Assembly (NCBI RefSeq): GCF_001570745.1
Contig: NZ_BCSG01000020.1
Span: 1 to 64,000 of the forward strand
Source of the DNA: Alicyclobacillus mali NBRC 102425
Lineage (GTDB): Bacteria; Bacillota; Bacilli; Alicyclobacillales; Alicyclobacillaceae
Direction of reading: 5' to 3'
DNA length: 64,000 nt
Both the position numbers and the translations under genes were made by a program. Positions 31,176 through 39,383 of this stretch are shown piece after piece. The first letter of the stretch is position 1. The number at the start of each line of letters is the position of its first letter. Below the pieces are notes generated by a model. The model ran no database searches and was not told the DNA's origin. It saw only the letters and a program-made list of their open reading frames with translations.

Positions 31176-32116
31176 GTTCCGATCCGCTCCTGCCGCAAGC
31201 CCTCAAGCAGCCCCGCCATGTCGAGGGGCATGTCGCTCTCAAACCGGAGGTGACGCCCGTCCGGGTGTGTAAAGCCGAGGGTCCGCGCATGAAGCGCCTG
31301 CCCATCAATGGGCAGCGTGTGGCGCGGGCCGTAGACGGGATCGCCCGCGATGGGATGACCGATGGCCGCGAGGTGGACGCGGATCTGATGCGTGCGACCC
31401 GTCTCAAGCCGCAGCCGGAGGTACGAATAGTTCGCAAACAGCTCGAGGACCTCGAAGTGCGTGACGGCGCGCTTGCCCCCTTGGCGGACGGCCATCCGCT
31501 GGCGATCCGCCGGGTCCCGCGCGATCGGCATGTCGATGGTACCCTCGCGGTGCGGCAGGCGGCCGTGCGCGATGGCCACATACTCCCGCTCGACATCGTG
31601 CGCCCGAAACGCCTCCACCAACGTGCGATAGGCCCGATCCGACTTGGCGAACACGACAAGTCCGCTCGTGTCCTTGTCGATCCGGTGGACGACGCCCGGC
31701 CTCATCGCGCCTGCGAGCGTGCAAAGCGAGACGCCGCGCGCCAAAAGGCCGTTCACCAACGTCCCCCGCATGTGCCCTGCCCCCGGGTGCACCACGACAC
31801 CGCGCGGCTTGTCCACCACAATGACATCGTCGTCTTCGTAGGCGACGACAAACGGCACGCCGTCATCCGGCACAAGCTCCAGCGGCTCCTCTTCCGGCAC
31901 GTCGACCTCGTACAGATCGCCCGCCTCCACGGGTTCGCTCGCCTTCAGCCGTCCAGGGCGCGATCGCCGAATACACCCTTCGTCAAGCCAGCGCTGCACC
32001 TGCGTCCGCGAGACCTCAATATCGTCCTCCTGCAGCCTGTCGGTCATCCATCGGTCGAGTCGCTCACCTGCATCCTCCGCACTCACCTCATATTGGACAT
32101 GGATGGCAGGTCTCAT
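31172..32116 (-). CDS. ylyB: RluD/RluA-family 23S rRNA pseudouridine synthase
   Basis: Converts uridine to pseudouridine in RNA, probably 23S. An N-terminal S4 domain (about 15-80) precedes the catalytic domain, whose aspartate lies in HRIDKDTSGLVVFAK. LETGRTHQIRVH and HPIAGDPVYG complete the signature. 314 residues; AAGGAGGACACC precedes the ATG. It keeps the Bacillus position between lspA and pyrR (ylyB). The exact uridine targets are inferred from the family only. Confidence 0.94.
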   Translation of the reverse strand: MRPAIHVQYEVSAEDAGERLDRWMTDRLQEDDIEVSRTQVQRWLDEGCIRRSRPGRLKASEPVEAGDLYEVDVPEEEPLELVPDDGVPFVVAYEDDDVIVVDKPRGVVVHPGAGHMRGTLVNGLLARGVSLCTLAGAMRPGVVHRIDKDTSGLVVFAKSDRAYRTLVEAFRAHDVEREYVAIAHGRLPHREGTIDMPIARDPADRQRMAVRQGGKRAVTHFEVLELFANYSYLRLRLETGRTHQIRVHLAAIGHPIAGDPVYGPRHTLPIDGQALHARTLGFTHPDGRHLRFESDMPLDMAGLLEGLRQERIGT

Positions 32117-32131
32117 GGTGTCCTCCTTCGA

Positions 32132-32602
32132 TTATTCGCGGGCATCGTTCCCGCCTCGAAACGTGGAGAGAATGAGGAGCACGACGCCAATGTCGATGGA
32201 GGCGTCCGCGAGGTTAAAAACGGGAAAATGGATGGTGTAGAAGTACACGTAATCGGTGACCGTGTGGGTCGGGGAAAAGACGCGATCCACCATGTTTCCG
32301 AGCGCGCCACCGAGCAAGAGACCAAGCCCCACCTGCGCCAGAGCGCCCAACTGAAAGCGCGTGTTCACCACGACCACCGCCGCCACGACTGCGATGGCCA
32401 CGAGGACAAAGAGCCAAACTTGATGCGGCAACAGGCTGAACGCGGCGCCCGGATTTTGAATGTGCGTGAACTCGACCACGCCCGGGATGACCACCACGGC
32501 GCTGCCGATGGCCAACTTCGCGCGCACCACCATTTTGATCAATTGGTCGGCGATAAGCACAACCAGGCCGACCACGTACAAGAGCCACTTCTGTTTCCCC
32601 AC
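32132..32602 (-). CDS. lspA: Lipoprotein signal peptidase II
   Basis: Aspartyl protease of the cytoplasmic membrane that cleaves prolipoproteins. About 156 residues with four hydrophobic segments. The two catalytic aspartates lie in GNMVDRV and FNLADASIDIG. The GTG at 32602 follows GGGGAGA and gives the usual start just before TM1; longer frames add an unlikely tail. It is adjacent to the ylyB homologue as in Bacillus; ileS, which normally lies upstream, is not here. Confidence 0.94.
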   Translation of the reverse strand: MGKQKWLLYVVGLVVLIADQLIKMVVRAKLAIGSAVVVIPGVVEFTHIQNPGAAFSLLPHQVWLFVLVAIAVVAAVVVVNTRFQLGALAQVGLGLLLGGALGNMVDRVFSPTHTVTDYVYFYTIHFPVFNLADASIDIGVVLLILSTFRGGNDARE

Positions 32603-32694
32603 TCGACACGTCTCCCCGCCGGCTGACAGCCTGCACCCTCGGAAGCCGCCGTCGCATACCGTGAAAAGGCGGCACGTGAAGGGGTGTGAATACG

Positions 32695-33522
32695 GTGATT
32701 GTACCAGAGGGCGGCGCCTTCTCACAATGGATTGCCCCTCCGCTCGGCGCGCGGAGTGGCAAGCCGCGCACGAGCGGAATCACGATGGTGATTGACAAGG
32801 GACTGAGCCTGGCGGAAACGGAGTCCCTCCTGTCGATGGCGGCTCCCATCATCGATGTACTGAAGCTCGGATTTGGGACGAGCGCCGTCTATCCTGAGCA
32901 CATCCTGAGGTCCAAACTCCAGCGCGCGGCGGAACAGGACGTCATGGCGTGCCCCGGTGGGACTTTGGGCGAGGTGGCGTGGACGCAGGGCGTGTTCGCC
33001 GAATACCTTCAGCGTTGCCGCGAGCTCGGGTTTCAAGCCATGGAGATTTCGGACGGCATCATCGACCTGCCTCCGGCCCATCGCGCCCGGGCCGTCGCGG
33101 CAGCCAAGCGCGTCTTTCCGGTCGTGATCACCGAAGTGGGCAAAAAGCTGAGCCACGACGTCGACCTCGCGCGCTGTGCCGAGGGCGTAATCCGCGATCT
33201 CGAAGCCGGGGCCGATTACGTGATCCTCGAGGGGCGGGAATCGGGCGAAGATGTCGGCATCTACGGTCCCGGAGGCACCGTGCTGGACGACGCGTTGAGC
33301 GCGTTCATCCAGGCGCTGCCCGCCTATGCCCGGAGCCGCGTGATCTGGGAGGCTCCCAAGAAATCACAACAAGTGGAACTCATACGCCGCTTCGGTCCGA
33401 CAGTCAATCTGGGCAACGTCCCGCCGGCCGACGCCATCGCCGTCGAGTGCCTTCGCCTCGGCCTCCGCGCGGACACCTTCGTTCTTGCACTGAGCGGTCC
33501 TGGATCTCAAGGCTCGTCGTAA
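32695..33522 (+). CDS. comA: Phosphosulfolactate synthase (ComA/YitD family)
   Basis: TIM-barrel enzyme adding sulfite to phosphoenolpyruvate to form phosphosulfolactate. In archaea this starts coenzyme M synthesis; in Bacillus the product leads to sulfolactate, abundant in spores. Family motifs seen are VIDKGLSLAE, DVLKLGFGTSAVYP, ACPGGTLGEVA and YVILEGRESG. About 275 residues. The GTG at 32695 follows GAAGGGG; another GTG lies at 32686. It is divergent from lspA and its end overlaps the next gene by 16 bases. No ComB or ComC partner is seen nearby. Confidence 0.88.
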   Translation: MIVPEGGAFSQWIAPPLGARSGKPRTSGITMVIDKGLSLAETESLLSMAAPIIDVLKLGFGTSAVYPEHILRSKLQRAAEQDVMACPGGTLGEVAWTQGVFAEYLQRCRELGFQAMEISDGIIDLPPAHRARAVAAAKRVFPVVITEVGKKLSHDVDLARCAEGVIRDLEAGADYVILEGRESGEDVGIYGPGGTVLDDALSAFIQALPAYARSRVIWEAPKKSQQVELIRRFGPTVNLGNVPPADAIAVECLRLGLRADTFVLALSGPGSQGSS

Positions 33523-34148
33523 TCGGTGAGGAGTTGAGCCGACGACGGCAACGTCCGCCGGTACGCCTCTTCCGAAAAACGCTCCACCGGATCGACGTAT
33601 CCGGCGTCGTCGTCAAGGTCGGGCTCGTCGTAGCGCGCAAGGCCATTGACCGGGCGGTCGTACCGCATGACGTCCTTTAGTGCGTCTTCCCCGTCGTATC
33701 CCGTTTCATCCGCGCCGTCGCGATCGAACTGGCCGAACGAGGGCGCCAGCACGTCCTCCTCTACGGGGCGGCGCGCTGGCGCTCTCCTGGCTTCGGCCTC
33801 CCGCTCACAGTCCACGCACCGGCGAGCGGTCGGAACCGCCTCGAGCCTCTCCGGGGGAATGGAGCGCCCGCACGACTCGCACGTGCCGTAGGTTCCTTGC
33901 CGGATGCGCGCGAGTGCGTCCTCGACATCCGCGAGCGCACGCTCGTCGCGCAACCGTTCGCCCATCGCCTGATTGCGAAGTGCGAGTTCGCTGGCGATAT
34001 CCGCAGGATGGTTGTCATACATCGCGAGTTCCGAGAATTCGTCTGGCATCGAGCTGCGAATGTCCGCAGACGTCTCGGCCCCTTGCAGTCGCGCGACGAG
34101 CCTCCTTTGCTCAGCTTCCAAACGAGATTGAAGCAAATCCGTATCCAT
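33507..34148 (-). CDS. YteA-like DksA/TraR zinc-finger protein
   Basis: Resembles the sporulation-linked YteA family. A helical N-terminal half (about 1-85) is followed by a C4 zinc finger, CESCG and CVDCE, about 21 residues apart. The C-terminal 100 residues are acidic and rich in aspartate and tyrosine, lacking clear fold. 213 residues; AAGGAGGACGG precedes the ATG. DksA-type proteins act on RNA polymerase, but a role for YteA is not established. Confidence 0.85.
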   Translation of the reverse strand: MDTDLLQSRLEAEQRRLVARLQGAETSADIRSSMPDEFSELAMYDNHPADIASELALRNQAMGERLRDERALADVEDALARIRQGTYGTCESCGRSIPPERLEAVPTARRCVDCEREAEARRAPARRPVEEDVLAPSFGQFDRDGADETGYDGEDALKDVMRYDRPVNGLARYDEPDLDDDAGYVDPVERFSEEAYRRTLPSSAQLLTDYDEP

Positions 34149-34160
34149 GTCCGTCCTCCT

Positions 34161-34475
34161 TCAATATGTGAACTCACGTGCCTTGAGTTGTCCATCCACG
34201 ATTTGAACCAAATCTGCAATCCACTTGCCAATGACGGGCAAATTGAGAAGCTCCAACTGTTGCAGAACGAGCACCACCAGCCCCGCAATGACGGTGAAGC
34301 CGAGTCCAATGCCGAGGCCGCGGAAGATGCCGCCGATGAGATTGAGCAGCGCCAATCGCCACGGCGTCTGCAACAGATCGACGTAAGCGGCGAAGTTCAC
34401 ACCTTCGAGGTACTCGGTCAGGCGGAGGAGTCCGAGATTTGTGAGCGAGTGACGTCGTTTTCGCCGAAGCCGCAT
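34161..34475 (-). CDS. DUF5665 membrane protein
   Basis: About 104 residues. A basic N-terminus (MRLRRKRRHSLTNLG) is followed by LLRLTEYLEGVNFAAYVDLL and a glycine-rich hydrophobic segment (about 45-75), as in DUF5665 proteins of spore-formers. Function unknown. The ATG at 34475 follows GGTGAGG; an upstream GTG at 34484 is less likely. It lies 12 bases upstream of the YteA-like gene and is probably transcribed with it. Confidence 0.8.
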   Translation of the reverse strand: MRLRRKRRHSLTNLGLLRLTEYLEGVNFAAYVDLLQTPWRLALLNLIGGIFRGLGIGLGFTVIAGLVVLVLQQLELLNLPVIGKWIADLVQIVDGQLKAREFTY

Positions 34476-34630
34476 GATCCTCACCGTCCCGGCTGTGGAT
34501 GGTCTGCCGGTAGTGTACCCGGCGAACCTCGATCCATGTCGGACATGTTCACCAGACTGTCATTGGTATCTCTCGCCCATCTGTGTATGATGGAGATCGG
34601 CAAGCGTTGTTTCGACTGGAGAGATGATTC

Positions 34631-34825
34631 ATGCGCAGAACGTGGCTGCTCGCCGCTTCCTGGGCCATTGTGTGGATTGGCATTACGTTGTTTGCCGCGT
34701 GCCTCCTCGCCCGCGTGTGGCTGCAACTGTCACTTCCCTACACCACCTATGTCGTAATCGACTCCTCACTCGTGGCTTTCGGCCTCGCGCTCCTTTGGTA
34801 CACCGTCCGAAGCGAAAAAAAATGA
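34631..34825 (+). CDS. Small two-span membrane protein, unknown
   Basis: A 64-residue protein with two hydrophobic stretches (about 5-30 and 38-58) and charged ends (MRRTW at the start, RSEKK at the end). GGAGAG lies seven bases before the ATG. No family recognised. It is divergent from the DUF5665 gene and convergent with divIVA, sharing its 3' end with the divIVA terminator. Real coding is likely because of the ribosome-binding site and topology. Confidence 0.65.
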   Translation: MRRTWLLAASWAIVWIGITLFAACLLARVWLQLSLPYTTYVVIDSSLVAFGLALLWYTVRSEKK

Positions 34826-34846
34826 AGCCGACCCTCGTGGATCGGC
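34815..34846 (-). terminator. divIVA terminator
   Basis: Minus strand: GCCGATCC and GGGTCGGC pair (one T-G pair) around ACGA, followed by TTCATTTTTTTT. It lies about 30 bases after the divIVA stop and closes the ylm-divIVA operon. Confidence 0.82.
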
Positions 34847-34873
34847 CCCGTCACCCGTTTGTCTACGCTTGCC

Positions 34874-35380
34874 TCACGCGAAGTCCGGCTCAGCCGCCGC
34901 GACCTCGCGCCGCGCGAGCTCCCGCTCGAACGACTCCCAGTCTCCCGACTCCATCATTTCCAGCTGCGACTGGATGAGCGACCGGAACCGCGCGCGGAAA
35001 ATCGCCGCTTGCTTCTGCATCTCCTCGACCTCAAGCGCCACTTTGCGCGCCTTGTTGAGTGCTTCGCTGATGATGCGATCCGCGTTTTTTTCCGCTTCGC
35101 GAATGATGAGCTGCGCTTCTTTCTTTGCGTTGTTTTTTAGTTCCTCCGCCGTTTCCTGCGCGACGAGGATGGATTTGCTCAGGCTCTCCTCGAGATTCTG
35201 GTAATGAGCCAGTTTCTCGTTGAGACGGGCAATTTCCTCTTCGAGCTGCTTATTCTGGCGGATCAGACCCTCGTAGTCCTGAATGACGCGTTCCAGAAAG
35301 TCATCGACTTCGTCCTCATTGTACCCGCGCAGCGAGCGCCGGAACTCTTTATTGTGAATGTCGATGGGCGACAACGGCAT
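34874..35380 (-). CDS. divIVA: Cell-division and polarity protein DivIVA
   Basis: Coiled-coil protein that binds negatively curved membrane at septa and poles and recruits Min, chromosome-anchoring and sporulation factors. The conserved N-terminal segment LSPIDIHNKEFRRSLRGYNE carries the membrane-inserting lipid-binding region, followed by long coiled coils (about 30-145). 168 residues, close to B. subtilis. GAGGGGG precedes the ATG. Confidence 0.96.
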   Translation of the reverse strand: MPLSPIDIHNKEFRRSLRGYNEDEVDDFLERVIQDYEGLIRQNKQLEEEIARLNEKLAHYQNLEESLSKSILVAQETAEELKNNAKKEAQLIIREAEKNADRIISEALNKARKVALEVEEMQKQAAIFRARFRSLIQSQLEMMESGDWESFERELARREVAAAEPDFA

Positions 35381-35491
35381 GGCGAATCCCCCTCATCTCG
35401 ACCACAGGCTTGTAGAGCCCCCTTGTTTGGGCGAAGGTTCGTCACCCTGCTATTCGACAGCAAGCGGCAAAATCCTTCACCCTAAGCGCGC

Positions 35492-36259
35492 TCACCGGCG
35501 AGATCGTAAAACACCGACGCGGATCATCCATCGGCCGCTTTTGGACTGTCCCACGGTCTCCAGGACCCGCACGCGCCCAAATCCCCTGACCGACAACACA
35601 TCGCCAGGACGCACCTCGGCGTCCGCTGGCGCTTCCGCGTGATTGAGTTCGACGCGCCCACTCGCAACGAGCGACTGGGCCTCCTTTCGGGACATCCGAC
35701 AAGCCTGTGCCACGACGGCATCCATGCGCGGCGACATGACGAAGATGTCCTTGGGCTCGTATGGGGGAGGCGGCAGTTCGGGGATATCGTCCACCTCCCG
35801 AACATGGACAACTACTCGCCCGACGCGGGACCAAGTGTCGCGAAGATAGCTGACCAACGGCTGCGCGATAAACACGTACGCCTGTGAAGGCGTGACCAGA
35901 ACGATGTCGCCCAACGAGGGGCGCTTAAGTCCAAGGCCAAGGAGCGAGCCTAGCACATCCGCGTGTGCAAACTCCCCTTGTAGCGCGGACACCTCAAGCG
36001 CCTGAATTTCGAAGTCCTCGGGGGCCACGGGCCAGGGCTCGGGCAAAAGCAGCAGCCGAACGCGTTCCGCACCGTCGAATCCACCAAAGGCCTCCGCGTG
36101 AAGTCCCGCGCCTTTCGCGACGCTCTCCGCGAGGTACTGTTCACGCGGGGTCAAAAAATCGGTCAAGTAAGGGGAGTATCTGTCCTGAACCTGTCGCACC
36201 CAGTCCGACGCGCGGCGGACCCAGGGCTGCTCCGACGCGCGGACCCATGTGTGTTTCAC
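35492..36259 (-). CDS. ylmH: S4-domain RNA-binding protein YlmH
   Basis: Cytosolic RNA-binding protein recently linked to rescue of stalled 50S subunits alongside RqcH. An N-terminal region of about 170 residues precedes an S4 domain (MSRKEAQSLVASGRVELNH, about 190-255). 255 residues. The GTG start follows GAGGAGG. It is placed between ylmG and divIVA as in Bacillus. The quality-control role is known from homologues, not shown here. Confidence 0.92.
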   Translation of the reverse strand: MKHTWVRASEQPWVRRASDWVRQVQDRYSPYLTDFLTPREQYLAESVAKGAGLHAEAFGGFDGAERVRLLLLPEPWPVAPEDFEIQALEVSALQGEFAHADVLGSLLGLGLKRPSLGDIVLVTPSQAYVFIAQPLVSYLRDTWSRVGRVVVHVREVDDIPELPPPPYEPKDIFVMSPRMDAVVAQACRMSRKEAQSLVASGRVELNHAEAPADAEVRPGDVLSVRGFGRVRVLETVGQSKSGRWMIRVGVLRSRR

Positions 36260-36272
36260 GGCGGGTGCCTCC

Positions 36273-36554
36273 TCAACTGGTTGTCAACTGTGTCAAGGTG
36301 GTGTCGACGCCCGCTTCGACCACCAAAAACACGACCATGGCCAAAATCCATGACACATCCACGGCCAGCCGCCCGATGCGCAAGGGGCGAAGATGTCGGC
36401 GAAACACCCACAGATACGGCTCACAACAGGCCGAGATCCACCGCCCGACCGGGTGATGGACCCAATCGGGCACCATCTGAACCAATGCGCCGGCCAGAAG
36501 CACCACGAAGTAGACGGCGAAGATCCATTCCACAGCGTCCGCCAGCCCGTCCAT
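36273..36554 (-). CDS. ylmG: YggT-family membrane protein (YlmG)
   Basis: A 93-residue protein with two membrane segments (about 8-28 and 65-88) and the YggT signature PVGRWISACCEPYLWVFRRH between them. The family affects membrane or chromosome organisation near division sites, but no molecular role is settled. It directly follows ylmE: the sepF gene that lies between them in Bacillus is missing. Confidence 0.9.
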   Translation of the reverse strand: MDGLADAVEWIFAVYFVVLLAGALVQMVPDWVHHPVGRWISACCEPYLWVFRRHLRPLRIGRLAVDVSWILAMVVFLVVEAGVDTTLTQLTTS

Positions 36555-36566
36555 GTGACCACCCCC

Positions 36567-37256
36567 TCACGGATTCACCAACCTGCGCCCGATACGGATC
36601 ATCGTCGCGCCCTCTTGGACCGCCACCTCGAAGTCGTCGGACATGCCCATCGAAAGCTGATCAAACGCCTCGAGTGACAGGCGCGACTGCAGGTCGTCCC
36701 TGAGAGCACGAAGCCCCGCGAACACGTGACGGACGTCCTCAGGCCGCTCGGCGATGGGCGCCATGGTCATGAGCCCTCTGACCGAGAGCCCGGGAAGTTC
36801 GCGGGCGAGGAGAATCAAATCCTCCGCGTCCTCAGGCCGGATCCCATGCTTTTGTGCCTCGCCGCTGATGTTCACCTGCACCAGCACGTTAAGAACGGCG
36901 CCGCGCCGCACGGCCTCTGCGGACAGGGCCCGCGCCAATTCAGGCCTGTCGAGCGAGTGAATCCACGAAAAACGCGGGACGACATATTTGACCTTGTTCG
37001 TTTGAAGCGCCCCGATGAAATGCCACTCGAACTGAGCTGAAGCCGGATGCGCGAGCTTGTCCCGCGCGATCTGCCACCGATTTTCGCCTGCGTCCCGGAT
37101 GCCCGCGGCGTACAGCGCGGACAATACATCGGGAGACGCCGTCTTTGTGACGGCCACCACGCGAACATCGGCCGGATGGCGGCCGGATGGACGACAGGCC
37201 ATCTCCACCCGCGCCCGAACTTCCTCGACCCGCTGACGCACAAACCCATAATCCAC
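36567..37256 (-). CDS. ylmE: YggS-family pyridoxal phosphate homeostasis protein
   Basis: PLP-binding TIM-barrel protein of 229 residues that controls vitamin B6 pools. The PLP lysine is in VVAVTKTASPDVL, and GENRWQ, WHFIGALQTNKVKY and LSMGMSDDFEVAVQEG are all conserved. A GTG start follows GGGGGACTGAGCT. It is four bases downstream of ylmD. Confidence 0.95.
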   Translation of the reverse strand: MDYGFVRQRVEEVRARVEMACRPSGRHPADVRVVAVTKTASPDVLSALYAAGIRDAGENRWQIARDKLAHPASAQFEWHFIGALQTNKVKYVVPRFSWIHSLDRPELARALSAEAVRRGAVLNVLVQVNISGEAQKHGIRPEDAEDLILLARELPGLSVRGLMTMAPIAERPEDVRHVFAGLRALRDDLQSRLSLEAFDQLSMGMSDDFEVAVQEGATMIRIGRRLVNP

Positions 37257-37259
37257 AGC

Positions 37260-38066
37260 TCAGTCCCCCATCCCAAGCGCGATGACCGCCATTTGGCGCC
37301 CCGCGCGCTCTCCCTCGCGGCGGTGGGAAAATAAGTGGCGGTTCCGACAGGATGTGCAGACGCCAGAATCGTAGATATGCTCCGGCTGAACGCCGCACGC
37401 TTCAACCGACAGGCGAATGGCGTGCGGGAGGCTGAAGACGTACTTGTCCGGGCGTCCAAACCTCGGCAACAGCGCTCGCTCAAGCCGCGCGTTTCGTGCA
37501 CGCTCGGCCACCACGTCGTCCACCTCATAGCAGCATCGGCGGATGCACGGGCCGATGGCGACGCGGAGATGGCCGGGGTCTGTCCCGTACTCGTCCCGCA
37601 TTCGCTCGATGCCGCGGGCGACAATGTGTTCAACCGTTCCCCGCCATCCCGAGTGACAGGCGCCCACGACGCGGCGGACGGGATCGTACAGAAGCACGGG
37701 CGCGCAGTCCGCGACCAAAACGGCAAGCGCCAGACCGGGGACATCTGTGATCATTCCATCGGCCTCGACAGCGGATTCCGTCGGCGCGTCGACGCGCACG
37801 ACGCGAGGGCCGTGGACCTGGCGCACCAGGCACAGCGAATCGACTCGCAGACCCACCTTGCCGAGCATCTGCCCGCGATGTTCCCGAGCTACCTCCGGGC
37901 CCGCGAGCCGCGGGGAGACATCCGCATCCGCGGGCGGGAATACGTCCAAATGGCGAAAGAAAAACATGGCTCTTACCCCCGGGTCCGCAAACGGCGGGCG
38001 AATCCCGAGGCCGCCATGTTGTCCGATCACGTCCTTCAGCAAGCGCATCCCTCCGCCATCTATCAT
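37260..38066 (-). CDS. ylmD: Multicopper/laccase-like polyphenol oxidoreductase family protein (YlmD/YfiH)
   Basis: YfiH/DUF152 protein; E. coli PgeF is reported to correct misincorporated serine in peptidoglycan precursors, and homologues act as purine nucleoside enzymes. Conserved metal residues are in QVHG, ADCAPVLLYDP, ACHSGWRGT and IGPCIRRCCYEV. About 268 residues from the ATG at 38066; the 38048 ATG is also possible, and longer frames lack support. The substrate here is unknown. Confidence 0.88.
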   Translation of the reverse strand: MIDGGGMRLLKDVIGQHGGLGIRPPFADPGVRAMFFFRHLDVFPPADADVSPRLAGPEVAREHRGQMLGKVGLRVDSLCLVRQVHGPRVVRVDAPTESAVEADGMITDVPGLALAVLVADCAPVLLYDPVRRVVGACHSGWRGTVEHIVARGIERMRDEYGTDPGHLRVAIGPCIRRCCYEVDDVVAERARNARLERALLPRFGRPDKYVFSLPHAIRLSVEACGVQPEHIYDSGVCTSCRNRHLFSHRREGERAGRQMAVIALGMGD

Positions 38067-38095
38067 ACATCCATCCGGCTTCGCGGCGCCACGCA

Positions 38096-38392
38096 TCAGT
38101 AGCCGCCCGTGCCGCGCTTGCCGGACTGCGGAGGAAGATAGTAGCCCGGTTCCCCAGGCGGGCGCAGATCCACGAGGATCACGTCCGCGCCAATTTTCAC
38201 AATCTGGCTCCACGGAATGATGTAGTCCTGCGATCCGCCCACCATGCCGAAGAACTTGGACTGGCCGGGAATGACGATGGCGCGGATCAGCCCGCTGTCC
38301 AGGTCAATCTCCAAATCTCCGATGGTGCCGAGCCGCTTGCCGTCCTCGACGTTGACCACGTCCTTCGACTGAAGCTCCGAAATGCGCACCAC
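38096..38392 (-). CDS. ylmC: YlmC/YmxH-family PRC-barrel protein
   Basis: A 98-residue PRC-barrel protein starting MVRISELQSKDVVNVEDGKR, typical of the YlmC/YmxH family found in spore-formers; function unknown. It has a GTG start behind GGGAGGCGG. The C-terminal tail (PPGEPGYYLPP) is short and proline-rich. It follows sigG as in Bacillus. Confidence 0.9.
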   Translation of the reverse strand: MVRISELQSKDVVNVEDGKRLGTIGDLEIDLDSGLIRAIVIPGQSKFFGMVGGSQDYIIPWSQIVKIGADVILVDLRPPGEPGYYLPPQSGKRGTGGY

Positions 38393-38446
38393 GCCTATCC
38401 GCCTCCCATCGGTCCTATGGTGATCATATGACCGATGGCGGATGGG

Positions 38447-39226
38447 TTACGACTGGATGTGCTTGTACATGCGATGAATGGCCGCCTTTTCGAGGCGAGA
38501 GACCTGAGCCTGCGAGATGCCGATTTCGTCCGCCACTTCCATTTGCGTCTTGCCTTCGTAAAATCGCTTCGCGAGGATCTTCTTCTCCCGGTCCGACAGC
38601 TTGCGCATCGCCTCCCGCAGCGCAATGCCCTCCACCCACGCCGAATCCTTTTCTCGCTCATCGTGGATCTGGTCCATCACGTAGATGGGATCTCCCCCAT
38701 CGTGGTAGATCGGCTCGAACATCGAAACCGGATCCTGAATGGCGTCGAGCGCGAACACAACCTCCTCCTTCGGCAGGTTCATCTCGTTGGCGATCTCGAC
38801 GATGGAAGGCTCGCGCAGATTCTTGGATGCCAGCATATCGCGGACCTGGAGGGCCTTGTACGCAATGTCGCGAAGGGAACGACTGACGCGGATGGGGTTG
38901 TTATCCCGCAGATATCTGCGGATCTCGCCGACGATCATGGGGACCGCGTAGGTGGAAAAACGCACGTTTTGGCTGAGGTCAAAATTGTCAATGGCTTTCA
39001 TCAGACCGATGCATCCAACCTGAAACAAATCATCCACATATTCTCCACGATTATTAAAACGTTGAATAACCGATAAGACCAGGCGCAGATTGCCGTTGAC
39101 CAACTTCTCACGTGCCGAGATATCCCCGGCCCGAAGCTGTTCAAACAACTCGCGCATTTGAGCGTTCGTGAGAACGGGGAGCTGAGAAGTGTTGACGCCG
39201 CAGATCTCCACCTTGTTGCGCTTCAA
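38447..39226 (-). CDS. sigG: Forespore-specific sigma factor G
   Basis: Late forespore sigma factor of about 259 residues. The N-terminus RNKVEICGVNTSQLPVL is a SigG signature, followed by region 2 (NLRLVLSVIQRFNNRGEYVD) and the region 4 helix-turn-helix (EEIGISQ-like DEIGISQAQVSRLEKAAIH). A TTG at 39226 preceded by GGGGGGAC gives the start matching other SigG proteins; an ATG at 39253 is less likely. A sigma-F/G-type promoter lies about 60 bases upstream, consistent with its known regulation. Confidence 0.96.
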   Translation of the reverse strand: MKRNKVEICGVNTSQLPVLTNAQMRELFEQLRAGDISAREKLVNGNLRLVLSVIQRFNNRGEYVDDLFQVGCIGLMKAIDNFDLSQNVRFSTYAVPMIVGEIRRYLRDNNPIRVSRSLRDIAYKALQVRDMLASKNLREPSIVEIANEMNLPKEEVVFALDAIQDPVSMFEPIYHDGGDPIYVMDQIHDEREKDSAWVEGIALREAMRKLSDREKKILAKRFYEGKTQMEVADEIGISQAQVSRLEKAAIHRMYKHIQS

Positions 39227-39286
39227 AGAAGTCCCCCCAAGTCTGCTCGTCATACACGTGTGTACACATATTCCAAAATTCGTCTT

Positions 39287-39315
39287 AAGTATGTCCGGAC
39301 TTGGGCGGGTTATGC
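39287..39315 (-). promoter_or_regulatory. Sigma-F/sigma-G-type promoter of sigG
   Basis: Minus strand: GCATA (39311-39315), then GGACATACTT (39287-39296), 14 bases apart. This fits the sigma-F pattern GywTA/GGnrAnAnTw at all but one conserved position and also resembles the sigma-G -10 CATnnTA. It places sigG under forespore control with autoregulation, as in Bacillus. Confidence 0.65.
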
Positions 39316-39335
39316 AGGTTCCGACTCACTAAGAA

Positions 39336-39358
39336 GGCGGCGCCCCAGGGGCGCCGCC
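39336..39358 (-). terminator. Hairpin after sigE
   Basis: GGCGGCGCCCC and GGGGCGCCGCC form an 11-bp GC arm pair with almost no spacer, about 25 bases after the sigE stop. The following minus-strand sequence TTCTTAG is only weakly T-rich. It separates spoIIGA-sigE transcription from the sigG promoter. Confidence 0.6.
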
Positions 39359-39383
39359 GCGAACTTCACCTGTGTCGTGTACC

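Noticed and set aside
35453-35459. Spo0A box TGTCGAA between ylmH and divIVA
   Set aside because: A lone seven-base match with no promoter elements around it; chance matches are expected in 64 kb.
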